From the NCBI RefSeq assembly GCF_044784365.2, contig NZ_CP173065.2: a stretch of DNA of 64,000 bases; one strand, given 5' to 3'. Below are positions 53,222 through 64,000 of the stretch, in pieces. Each line of letters opens with the position of its first letter. Position 1 is the stretch's first letter. Under the pieces are notes generated by a model. The model made no database searches. It worked only from the letters and a program-made list of their open reading frames with translations, and was not told where the DNA came from. This DNA comes from Cetobacterium_A somerae. GTDB lineage: Bacteria > Fusobacteriota > Fusobacteriia > Fusobacteriales > Fusobacteriaceae. Made by a program: the position numbers and the translations under genes.

Positions 53222-54507
53222 CTACATAATTATTTCTTCTAACTTCATTCCTCTTGAACCTTTTAATAAAACAGCTACATCCCCAGTTTTATTAAGTTCA
53301 TCCCTTATCTCTTCTTTTTTTGTAAAATGAATAATTTTAGGATTATTTAATTCATCTAAAGCTTTTTTCATTCTTTCCCCATAAACAAATACTTTATCAA
53401 ATTCATATTTTAAAGCTTCAGTTAATATATCTACGTGATATTCTATCTCCTTATCACCAAGTTCAAGAGCATCACCTAAAACAACTACCTTTTTTTGTTT
53501 AACGGTAAAGAAGAAAATGCATTTAAAGCCATTTTCATAGATACAGGACTCGCATTATACGCATCATTTATAAATAAAATTTTATTTTTTTCTATTTTCT
53601 CAAATCTCATAGATGTTATTTTAATATTTTTTAATGCATTTTTAATTTCGTCATAAGACATCTCAAATATTTTTCCTAACGCAATAGCAAAAGAAGCATT
53701 TACTACATTATACAATCCGTTTAAAGGTACGAAATATTTTTCATTATTTAAAAAGAAATTAACACCCTCATAAATTTCAATAAAATTATTTATAATATAA
53801 TCATTTTTATTTTCGAATCCAATTTTTAAAGCTTCTAAATTTTTCAAATAAAAATCATCACCATAAACTAAGGTATTATTTTTATTCACATAATTTAAAA
53901 CTTCAGTTTTTGCTTTAAACACATTGTCTCTATTTTTTAAAAATTCTAAATGAGAGTCTCCAATATTTGTTATCACTGCATAATCTGGTCTTGCAATTTT
54001 TGATAATAAATCAATTTCACCTAAATTACTCATACCCATTTCTAAAACTGCAATTTCATCACTTTCTTTTAATTGTAACAACGTAAATGGAAGCCCAATT
54101 TGATTATTATAATTTCCTAAAGTTTTTTGTGTTTTATATTTTGTTGATAAAACTCCATGTATTAAATCTTTAGTTGTTGTTTTACCTTCACTTCCTGTTA
54201 CAGCTATAATTTTAGTGCATAATTTTTCTCTATATAGTTTAGCTATATTCTGTAAAAAGTCTATACTATTTAAAACTTTAATAATTTTTTCACTTTCATT
54301 TGTAGGACTTTTATCACAAATAATAAGTTCCGCCCCTTTTTTAAGAGCTTCATCTATATAATTATATCCATTATTTATAGCTATAAATAATGAACCTTTT
54401 TCTACCTTCTTACTATCCATTTGAATATTATCAATCTCTAGGTTTTTAGGTAAATTTATATTTAACTTTTGAAAATAATTTAATAGAACTTCAGTAAATG
54501 TTTTCAA
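53222..54507 (-). CDS. murF: UDP-MurNAc-tripeptide--D-alanyl-D-alanine ligase, read through a -1 frameshift
   Basis: Adds D-Ala-D-Ala to complete the peptidoglycan precursor. The first frame runs from TTG 54507 (AAGGGG upstream) through the ATP loop IIAVTGSEGKTTTKDLIHG and FINDAYNASPVSMKMALNAF, then hits TAG at 53487-53485 just after a run of seven A (53496-53490). Shifting back one base at that run continues as KVVVLGDALELGDKEIEYH and ends LLKGSRGMKLEEIIM at 53222, all conserved MurF sequence, for a total of about 428 residues. Both parts are intact, so this is either programmed slippage or a missing A in the assembly, not decay. A promoter-like pair lies at 54540-54569. Confidence 0.85.
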
Positions 54508-54539
54508 TTTTACATCCCCTTTTTTTATATTCGCTCTAT

Positions 54540-54569
54540 ATTTTACCATTTTTTTAGTATTCTTTTCAA
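54540..54569 (-). promoter_or_regulatory. Possible promoter of murF run
   Basis: On the minus strand TTGAAA (54569-54564), 18 bp, TAAAAT (54545-54540) with TGG before the -10, in the gap between the lipid kinase and murF. Confidence 0.5.
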
Positions 54570-54576
54570 ATTTTTT

Positions 54577-55467
54577 TTAACTAATACCTAAAACTTTTAA
54601 GCCTTTATGAATACATTCAATTTCAATAGGTAAATTAGGTCCTGTTTCTCCATCTATATCTGTTGAATAATTTTCAACTCCTACAATTTTCATAAATCTA
54701 GTTTTAAAATATTTTATTGAATGAATTTTTTTCTCTAAATGAGTTTTTGTAGCTAATGCTGCACTTATTTCTGGAACATCTGTTATAAAATCTGGTTTTA
54801 GCAGTAAAACATCAAAAAATCCATCATCTAATTTGGCATTATATGCCAATTCAAAATTTCCAGCACTTTTTCCATTAAAAACTAAAAGAGAAACAATATC
54901 TGTTATTGCACTATATTCATCGCTCTCTAATATAATTTTCATTTTTTTTATTTTAGTCATCTCTTTTATTCCATTTAACACATATGCTAATTTCCCCATA
55001 GTTTTTATCATATTTCTATCAGTTGTTTGAGAAATTGTAGAAAAAACTCCAAGGCTAGCTATATTTATGAAATACTGATTATTTATTCTTCCTAAATCTA
55101 TCTCTTTAACATCTGTTGATAGTATTTTTTTACAAGCTTTTTCAATATTTCTAGGCATTTTTATTACATTAGCAAAATCATTTGCAGTCCCTGTTGGTAG
55201 TATCGCTATTGGAATATCTATCTCATTTTTTTTTAAAATATTAACAAAACTATTTATTGTTCCATCTCCGCCTGATATTAAAAAATGATCATAATCTTCA
55301 ATATTTTCTAAAATCTCCTCTTTTTTGCAACAGTGAGAAACTCTGAATATATCGACTACAAACCCATGATCTTGATAAATCTCAAAAATTTTATCCAATT
55401 CTTTTAAAATTTTTCCACCACCTGAAACAGGATTATATATTAGTTTTACTTTTTTTTGTCTTTTCAT
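54577..55467 (-). CDS. Diacylglycerol/lipid kinase family protein
   Basis: Soluble lipid kinase of the DagK/YegS family, 296 residues. KLIYNPVSGGGKILKELDKIF lies at the N-terminus, HFLISGGDGTINSFVNIL near residue 64 is the nucleotide motif, ILPTGTANDFANVIKMP follows, and the C-terminal lobe has DDGFFDVLLLKPDF and DGETGPNLPIEIECIHKGLKVL. It likely recycles diacylglycerol to phosphatidic acid or phosphorylates another lipid. The ATG is 35 bp from the end of the 5S gene, with GGAGG upstream, leaving little room for a promoter of its own. Confidence 0.9.
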   Translation of the reverse strand: MKRQKKVKLIYNPVSGGGKILKELDKIFEIYQDHGFVVDIFRVSHCCKKEEILENIEDYDHFLISGGDGTINSFVNILKKNEIDIPIAILPTGTANDFANVIKMPRNIEKACKKILSTDVKEIDLGRINNQYFINIASLGVFSTISQTTDRNMIKTMGKLAYVLNGIKEMTKIKKMKIILESDEYSAITDIVSLLVFNGKSAGNFELAYNAKLDDGFFDVLLLKPDFITDVPEISAALATKTHLEKKIHSIKYFKTRFMKIVGVENYSTDIDGETGPNLPIEIECIHKGLKVLGIS

Positions 55468-55502
55468 ATAATCATCCTCCAGTTTTTAGATATAAAAAAA
55501 AG

Positions 55503-55619
55503 ATTGGCAACTTCCTATCCTCCCAGGGGGCTGCCCCCCAAGTACTTTCAGCGTTTATGGGCTTAACTTCCAGGTTCGAAATGTTACTGGGTGTACCTCC
55601 ATAGCTATCGTTGCCAATC
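55503..55619 (-). rRNA. rrf: 5S ribosomal RNA
   Basis: The minus strand reads GATTGGCAACGATAGC at the 5' end and closes with GGAAGTTGCCAATC, forming helix I; TTCGAACCTGG and TTAAGCCC are the usual internal landmarks. Eight T follow the 3' end and may help end the rRNA transcript. Ends are estimated to within a few bases. Confidence 0.93.
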
Positions 55620-55657
55620 AATATTTAATTTACTTGGATCATTTGAAACTATATAGT

Positions 55658-58582
<2,925 letters not shown>

Positions 58583-58756
58583 TTGTAATATAATTCATAT
58601 TATTTAGACAGACTAACTACTCAATTTAAGATTGACTTAAAAATGAATTGTTAGTTAATTTAGAATATTTTCTCAATATCTACTATATAGTTTCCAATGT
58701 CCAAGTTTGATAGTAAAGAACACTATCAATCGAATAGAGAAAAAGTTAGTCTCCTT
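58583..58756 (-). other. 16S-23S spacer without tRNA genes
   Basis: 174 bp of AT-rich sequence between 16S and 23S. I looked for tRNA-Ile, tRNA-Ala and other clover-leaf signatures (GTTCGAATC-type T loops) and found none. It probably holds processing stems that flank the two rRNAs. Confidence 0.8.
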
Positions 58757-60272
<1,516 letters not shown>

Positions 60273-60428
60273 ATATATTTAAAGTCCTAAGACTTACGTT
60301 TACACCATTTATTGGTTTGCCATTTCTGGCATTTTGTTATTTTCATAACTTCTGACTATTTTCTCTATTCGGTTGTTAATGTCCTTTTCTACAATTCTTG
60401 TCGGCGGCGTTTCCCGCTGACAAAAATT
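60273..60428 (-). promoter_or_regulatory. rRNA leader with hairpins
   Basis: The transcribed leader begins with an imperfect hairpin at 60422-60399 (TGTC.GCGG / CCGC.GACA), and includes TGCCA-GAAA-TGGCA at 60331-60318 and AAGTC-TTAG-GACTT near the 16S end. These are typical of rRNA leaders involved in antitermination and processing; I could not identify a clear boxA. Confidence 0.55.
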
Positions 60429-60457
60429 ATAGTATCATAATTTCAAAACTTCGTCAA
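60429..60457 (-). promoter_or_regulatory. Promoter of the rRNA operon
   Basis: On the minus strand TTGACG (60457-60452), 17 bp, TACTAT (60434-60429), with A-rich sequence just upstream of the -35 resembling an UP element. Transcription would start near 60422. Confidence 0.8.
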
Positions 60458-60466
60458 CAAGTTTTT

Positions 60467-61321
60467 TTATTTTTTAAAAATTTGTTTCTCTTTTATAATT
60501 AACTCTTCAACAAAAATTAGATTTTCTTCCACCAACTTCTCTTTTACATCATTATAAAACTTTTCACCTAAACTATATTTCAAAGTTTCTCCATACGCCA
60601 ATATTATTGGTACATATTCATCTTCTAAAAAACCTATTGGATTTTTTCTTCTAAAAGATGAACTTTGTGCAAGCTCTTTATTTATGCATGGAGTATCATA
60701 ATAATCCTCTATCGTGAATCCTGTAGTAAAATCGTCTGGTACTGTTATATATAGTAAACTTTTATCTTCTTCTGAAATTATATCAATTGGCCATAAACTA
60801 CAAACTAATGGTTTTTTTTCAACAATCTCTTTTGCACTCATATTTTTTTCTAAACAGATAGAGTGTAGCGAACATAATACCGACTCATTATTAGGTTTAA
60901 AAGAACATGTGCATAATGAAATTTCAGCTTCTACAGTCTCATTTGGTACCATACACTCATCCTCTTTTATACTTTTTATTATATCTTCAACTTCATAACC
61001 ACTTTCTAAAAGAATATCTATATTCTTAGTTTTTTTATTATAACTTTCAATATTTTCTAAAACAAAATCTCTCGTTATTTTTTCATACACTGTTGGATTA
61101 TCTGCACAGCAAGGATCTTGACATTTAAAACAATCAAAATTGGCTAAATTAGAAAATGCCGAATAATCAACAAGTGCTTTATATTTTATTCCTCTCATTA
61201 CAACTTCAGTTTCTAAAATATCTACTCTAGAGAAATGTTCTTTTAACATTTCTTCTCTTTCTTTACTAACCTTATATACCTCTTTACCTTTGGGGTGATT
61301 TAAAAATAAAAAATAATTCAT
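60467..61321 (-). CDS. Cysteine-cluster protein, DUF3109/YkgJ-like
   Basis: A 284-residue soluble protein with clustered cysteines: FDCFKCQDPCCADNP near residue 62 (CxxCxxxCC), SLCTCSF and VLCSLHSICLEK near residue 145, and PLVCSLWPIDII near residue 177. The pattern resembles DUF3109 and the YkgJ-type zinc/iron-chelating families; biochemical function is unknown to me. AAGGAGC precedes the ATG. Its 3' end stops only ten bases before the -35 box of the rRNA promoter, on the same strand, with no terminator between, so its transcripts should run into the rRNA operon. Confidence 0.75.
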   Translation of the reverse strand: MNYFLFLNHPKGKEVYKVSKEREEMLKEHFSRVDILETEVVMRGIKYKALVDYSAFSNLANFDCFKCQDPCCADNPTVYEKITRDFVLENIESYNKKTKNIDILLESGYEVEDIIKSIKEDECMVPNETVEAEISLCTCSFKPNNESVLCSLHSICLEKNMSAKEIVEKKPLVCSLWPIDIISEEDKSLLYITVPDDFTTGFTIEDYYDTPCINKELAQSSSFRRKNPIGFLEDEYVPIILAYGETLKYSLGEKFYNDVKEKLVEENLIFVEELIIKEKQIFKK

Positions 61322-61442
61322 TTTTAGCTCCTTAACATTTTAATAATTAGTTTTATTTTAACATATAAGCTCTTTTTTTTATATTTTTTTTAATTTATAT
61401 AGAATTAGTTACTTTCTATTTATTTAGATGTTGTTTTTATCT

Positions 61443-61471
61443 TTTACTTATAGTAATATACTAAGTATAAT
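61443..61471 (+). promoter_or_regulatory. Promoter of corA-mscS-bioB
   Basis: TTTACT (61443-61448), 17 bp, TATAAT (61466-61471). A long inverted repeat covers the spacer, the -10 and the first transcribed bases. Confidence 0.65.
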
Positions 61472-61482
61472 ATATTACTATA
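61449..61482. promoter_or_regulatory. 34-bp dyad over the corA promoter
   Basis: TATAGTAATATA (61449-61460) and TATATTACTATA (61471-61482) are perfect inverse copies around a 10-bp centre. The two arms are 22 bp apart, about two helical turns, a common spacing for a dimeric repressor. It overlaps the -10 box. The regulator is unknown. Confidence 0.6.
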
Positions 61483-61504
61483 CTATCTAATAGGAGGTAC
61501 TATT

Positions 61505-62554
61505 TTGAATAAAAAAGTTGGATTACAACCTGGAACTCTTGTGTATACAGGTGATAGGCAATCTACAATTGAAATCCCCATTACTCACTATACCTATAAC
61601 CATGAATCTTTTAAAAAAAATAGTTTTATCTTTAGGGACAATCTTTTTATAGAGTTACACCCTTCTCATGTTAACTGGTTAAATATTGGCGGGATTCACA
61701 ATACTGAGCTTATCAAAAAAGTTGGAGAAGCTTTTAATATAGATTCCTTAATTTTGGAAGATCTATTAAACAATTCTCAAAGACCTAAGTTAGAAATTAG
61801 AGATGATTATATTTTTATTACATTAAAAATGATTTCTCATTCTAATAAAAAAAATAAATATGAATATGAGCAAATATCTTTTATTTTATTTTCAAATCTT
61901 TTAATAACTTTTCAGGAAAACCCATTTGATGTTTTTGACAGTATTAGATGTCGTATCGAAAAAAGAAGCGGGCGTCTTAGAACTAAAAAAGAGGGGTATC
62001 TTACATATTCTTTAATTGATAGAATTGTTGATAACTATTTTGTTATTATTGAAGATCTAGAAGAAAGAATTGATGATTTAGAAGATAAAGTTACTACCGA
62101 GCCTAAAAAAGAAGATTTTGACGAAATCTTAGAACTAAAAAAAGAACTTTTAAAATTCAGAAGAGCTTTAGCTCCTTTAAAAGAAGTTTCTTCAAAATTT
62201 AAAGATTCAGATATTCAAGAGTATCTAGGTGAAGACATCGATATTTACTTACGTGATTTACAAGATCACATTATAATAGCAAATGAATCTAACGATGCAC
62301 TCTTCAATAGAGGAAATGAACTTTTACAACTTTATCACTCTACTATTAGTACTGGTATGAATGAAATTATGAAAGTTTTAACAATGATTTCTAGTATTTT
62401 CATTCCTTTGAGTTTTCTAGCTGGACTTTATGGTATGAATTTCCAATATATGCCTGAATTAACTTGGAAATATGGATACTTTTTTATTTTAAGCTTAATG
62501 ATATCAATTATTTTAGGAACTGCTTATTTTTTCAAAAAGAAAAAATGGTGGTGA
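61505..62554 (+). CDS. corA: CorA-family magnesium/cobalt transporter
   Basis: Pentameric inner-membrane channel for Mg2+ (also Co2+, Ni2+). The 349 residues have a long N-terminal cytosolic domain (LNIGGIHNTELIKKVGEAF, LLNNSQRPKLEIRDDYIFITLKM), a helical stalk, and two C-terminal helices with the YGMNFQYMPEL filter motif near residue 312 and a basic tail (FFKKKKWW). The start is TTG at 61505 with AGGAGG seven bases upstream. It leads a plus-strand run with mscS 36 bp downstream. Confidence 0.95.
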   Translation: MNKKVGLQPGTLVYTGDRQSTIEIPITHYTYNHESFKKNSFIFRDNLFIELHPSHVNWLNIGGIHNTELIKKVGEAFNIDSLILEDLLNNSQRPKLEIRDDYIFITLKMISHSNKKNKYEYEQISFILFSNLLITFQENPFDVFDSIRCRIEKRSGRLRTKKEGYLTYSLIDRIVDNYFVIIEDLEERIDDLEDKVTTEPKKEDFDEILELKKELLKFRRALAPLKEVSSKFKDSDIQEYLGEDIDIYLRDLQDHIIIANESNDALFNRGNELLQLYHSTISTGMNEIMKVLTMISSIFIPLSFLAGLYGMNFQYMPELTWKYGYFFILSLMISIILGTAYFFKKKKWW

Positions 62555-62590
62555 CATATTTATACTTTTATATAGGAGGATATTAATAAC

Positions 62591-63415
62591 ATGGAACAAA
62601 CTTTAACAACTTTTATTAATGAATTTACTGCTGCTCTTGCAAAATCAGCACCCATTCTCATTAAAAAACTAATCTTTTTAGCTATCCTTTGGGTAACTTA
62701 CAGACCTGTTCAAGGGTTTATTATGAAAGCTTTTAATAAGTTTTTATCACTTAAAAAACTTGATGAGCTTTTAATACACTTTTTACAGTCATTTTTAAAT
62801 ATTTTAATAATTATCTTTTATGCTTTAAATGTTATTCAAATACTTGGTATTGAAATGACATCTATATTAGCACTTCTTGGATCTATTGGTATCGGTATTG
62901 GACTTGCCTTAAAAGGAAGTTTATCTGACCTTGCTGGTGGTATGCAAATTCTTGCTTCTAGATATTTCACTAAAGGTGATTATATAATCTCTTGTAGCGT
63001 CGAAGGAACTGTTCAAAGAATTACTTTCCTTTATACTGTTTTACACACTGTAGACAACAAATTTGTTGTTGTTCCTAATGGTAAACTTTCTGGAGAGGTT
63101 ATTGTTAACGCTGGAGCTAATGCTGAAAGGAGAGTAGATTGTGTTTTCTCTGTTTCATATGACACATCTATTGATCAAGTTAAAGAATTATTAACTGATA
63201 TAGCTAAAAACCATGCTTTAATTCTTCAAGATAAAGATATCTTTGTAAGACTTAGTAAACATAACTCAAGCTCTTTAGACTTCACAATGAGGGTTTGGGC
63301 TAAGAAAGAAAATTACTGGGATGTTTTCTTTGATTTACAAGAACTTGTTAAAAAGAGATTCGATCAAGAAGGAATTGAAATCCCATACAACAAACTTGAT
63401 GTTTATCAAAAATAA
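62591..63415 (+). CDS. mscS: Small-conductance mechanosensitive channel, MscS family
   Basis: Heptameric channel that releases solutes on hypo-osmotic shock. Of 274 residues, three membrane helices lie at about 20-110; the pore helix is GSIGIGIGLALKGSLSDLAGG near residue 97, and the cytosolic beta and alpha/beta domains follow (DYIISCSVEGTVQRITFLYT, VVPNGKLSGEVIVN). Slightly shorter than E. coli MscS (286). TAGGAGGA precedes the ATG. bioB starts 19 bp after its stop. Confidence 0.96.
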   Translation: MEQTLTTFINEFTAALAKSAPILIKKLIFLAILWVTYRPVQGFIMKAFNKFLSLKKLDELLIHFLQSFLNILIIIFYALNVIQILGIEMTSILALLGSIGIGIGLALKGSLSDLAGGMQILASRYFTKGDYIISCSVEGTVQRITFLYTVLHTVDNKFVVVPNGKLSGEVIVNAGANAERRVDCVFSVSYDTSIDQVKELLTDIAKNHALILQDKDIFVRLSKHNSSSLDFTMRVWAKKENYWDVFFDLQELVKKRFDQEGIEIPYNKLDVYQK

Positions 63416-63434
63416 TTAAACGAGGTGCATATTT

Positions 63435-64000
63435 TTGAAAAATTTTATTTTAACTTTAAAAGAAAGCATAATTAATGGAAATAGTATTACTTTTGATGAT
63501 GCTGAAAAACTTATAAATTTAGATATAGATATTAATAAAAACGAAATTCTTTTTCTATCAGATTGTGCAAATGAAATTAGAAAATTCTTTTGTGGAGAAA
63601 AATTTAACTTATGCACTATAATGAATGCTAAATCAGGAAAGTGCCCAGAAGACTGCAAATATTGCGCTCAATCTGCCCACTTTAAAACGGCTTCACCTGT
63701 TTATCCTCTAACTAATAAAGAGGAAGCTTTAAATTTAGCTTTAAATGTTGAGAAAGAAGGAGCTAATCGTTTTGCATTAGTCACTAGTGGTCGAGGATTA
63801 CTTACAGAAAAAGATACCTTAGAAGTTGCAAATCTTTATAAATATATGAAAAGAAATAGTAATATTCATCTATGTGCTTCACATGGATTACTTACTAAAG
63901 AATCTGCAAAATCTTTAAAAGAAGCAGGGGTAAAAACATATCACCACAATTTAGAAACTTCTAGAGATTTTTATGATAAAATCTGTACAACTCATACATA
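63435..64000 (+). CDS. bioB: Biotin synthase (partial)
   Basis: Radical-SAM enzyme that inserts sulfur into dethiobiotin. The 188 residues present cover the first half; the family is about 320-340. The [4Fe-4S] motif is KCPEDCKYCAQSAHF with Cys70, Cys74 and Cys77; NAKSGKCPEDC, RFALVTSGRG and HLCASHGLLTKESAKSLKEAGV are typical, and YHHNLETSRDFY follows before the window ends. Start TTG 63435 with GAGGTG seven bases upstream. It is separated from bioF-bioG-bioC by about 56 kb and co-directional with corA and mscS; bioD and bioA may follow outside the window. Confidence 0.95.
   Translation, partial: MKNFILTLKESIINGNSITFDDAEKLINLDIDINKNEILFLSDCANEIRKFFCGEKFNLCTIMNAKSGKCPEDCKYCAQSAHFKTASPVYPLTNKEEALNLALNVEKEGANRFALVTSGRGLLTEKDTLEVANLYKYMKRNSNIHLCASHGLLTKESAKSLKEAGVKTYHHNLETSRDFYDKICTTHT

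Noticed and set aside
58583..58756. Possible tRNA genes in the 16S-23S spacer
   Set aside because: No clover-leaf or T-loop consensus was found on either strand.

Overview
The window is AT-rich, densely coding DNA from a member of the Fusobacteriota, most likely Fusobacteriaceae. The 16S sequence and the gene set (a C5 tetrapyrrole pathway, glycerol genes under a GlpP-type antiterminator, a mechanosensitive channel, several TTG start codons) fit Cetobacterium or a close relative, but I cannot fix the genus from sequence reading alone. I see no insertion sequence, prophage, CRISPR array or toxin-antitoxin island. This is core chromosome, and the best signals are regulatory or architectural.

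Layout. 1-4.65 kb (minus): a gluconeogenic operon of a CcpN-like HTH-CBS regulator, ppdK and fbp (fbp runs off the left edge), with two GTGC-centred dyads upstream. 4.85-8.3 kb (plus): biotin genes bioF-bioG-bioC plus a class V aminotransferase. 8.4-12.2 kb (minus): accD-accA-pfkA-tmaR-recR. 12.3-15.9 kb (plus): a chorismate-mutase-like protein, a lipoprotein, citC and a citX-citG fusion. Then a minus-strand Nudix hydrolase, and the plus-strand fructose operon fruR-fruK-fruA. 20.3-26.5 kb (plus): glpP, glpF, glpK and a three-gene glycerol-3-phosphate dehydrogenase set, with two terminator-bearing leaders that share a candidate GlpP RNA target; trmN6 follows from its own promoter.

27.3-33.4 kb (minus): hemA-hemC-cobA/hemD-hemB-hemL-sirC, which takes glutamyl-tRNA to precorrin-2/sirohydrochlorin, the branch towards cobalamin and siroheme; no heme-specific gene is present here. 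33.6-42.3 kb (minus): housekeeping genes holB, mreB, mrnC, cysS, an unknown anchored protein, a nitrilase-like amidase, ispD and mutS2. rpmB is plus strand; rpsF-rpsR are minus strand.

43.5-55.5 kb (minus): a cell-wall and division cluster in the order lipid kinase, murF, mraY, murD, murG, murC, murB, ddl, ftsQ, ftsA, ftsZ. murF is split by a -1 frameshift at a run of seven A. Directly upstream lies a complete 16S-23S-5S operon with no tRNA in its 16S-23S spacer. At the right end are a cysteine-rich DUF3109-like protein (minus) and the plus-strand run corA, mscS and the start of bioB, about 56 kb away from the other biotin genes.

Points most worth checking: the murF frameshift; the paired terminators with a shared upstream element in the glp leaders; the 34-bp dyad over the corA-mscS-bioB promoter; the two GTGC dyads about 84 bp apart upstream of the gluconeogenic operon; the aminotransferase in the bio operon; and the rRNA operon running almost directly into the lipid-kinase/cell-wall cluster.
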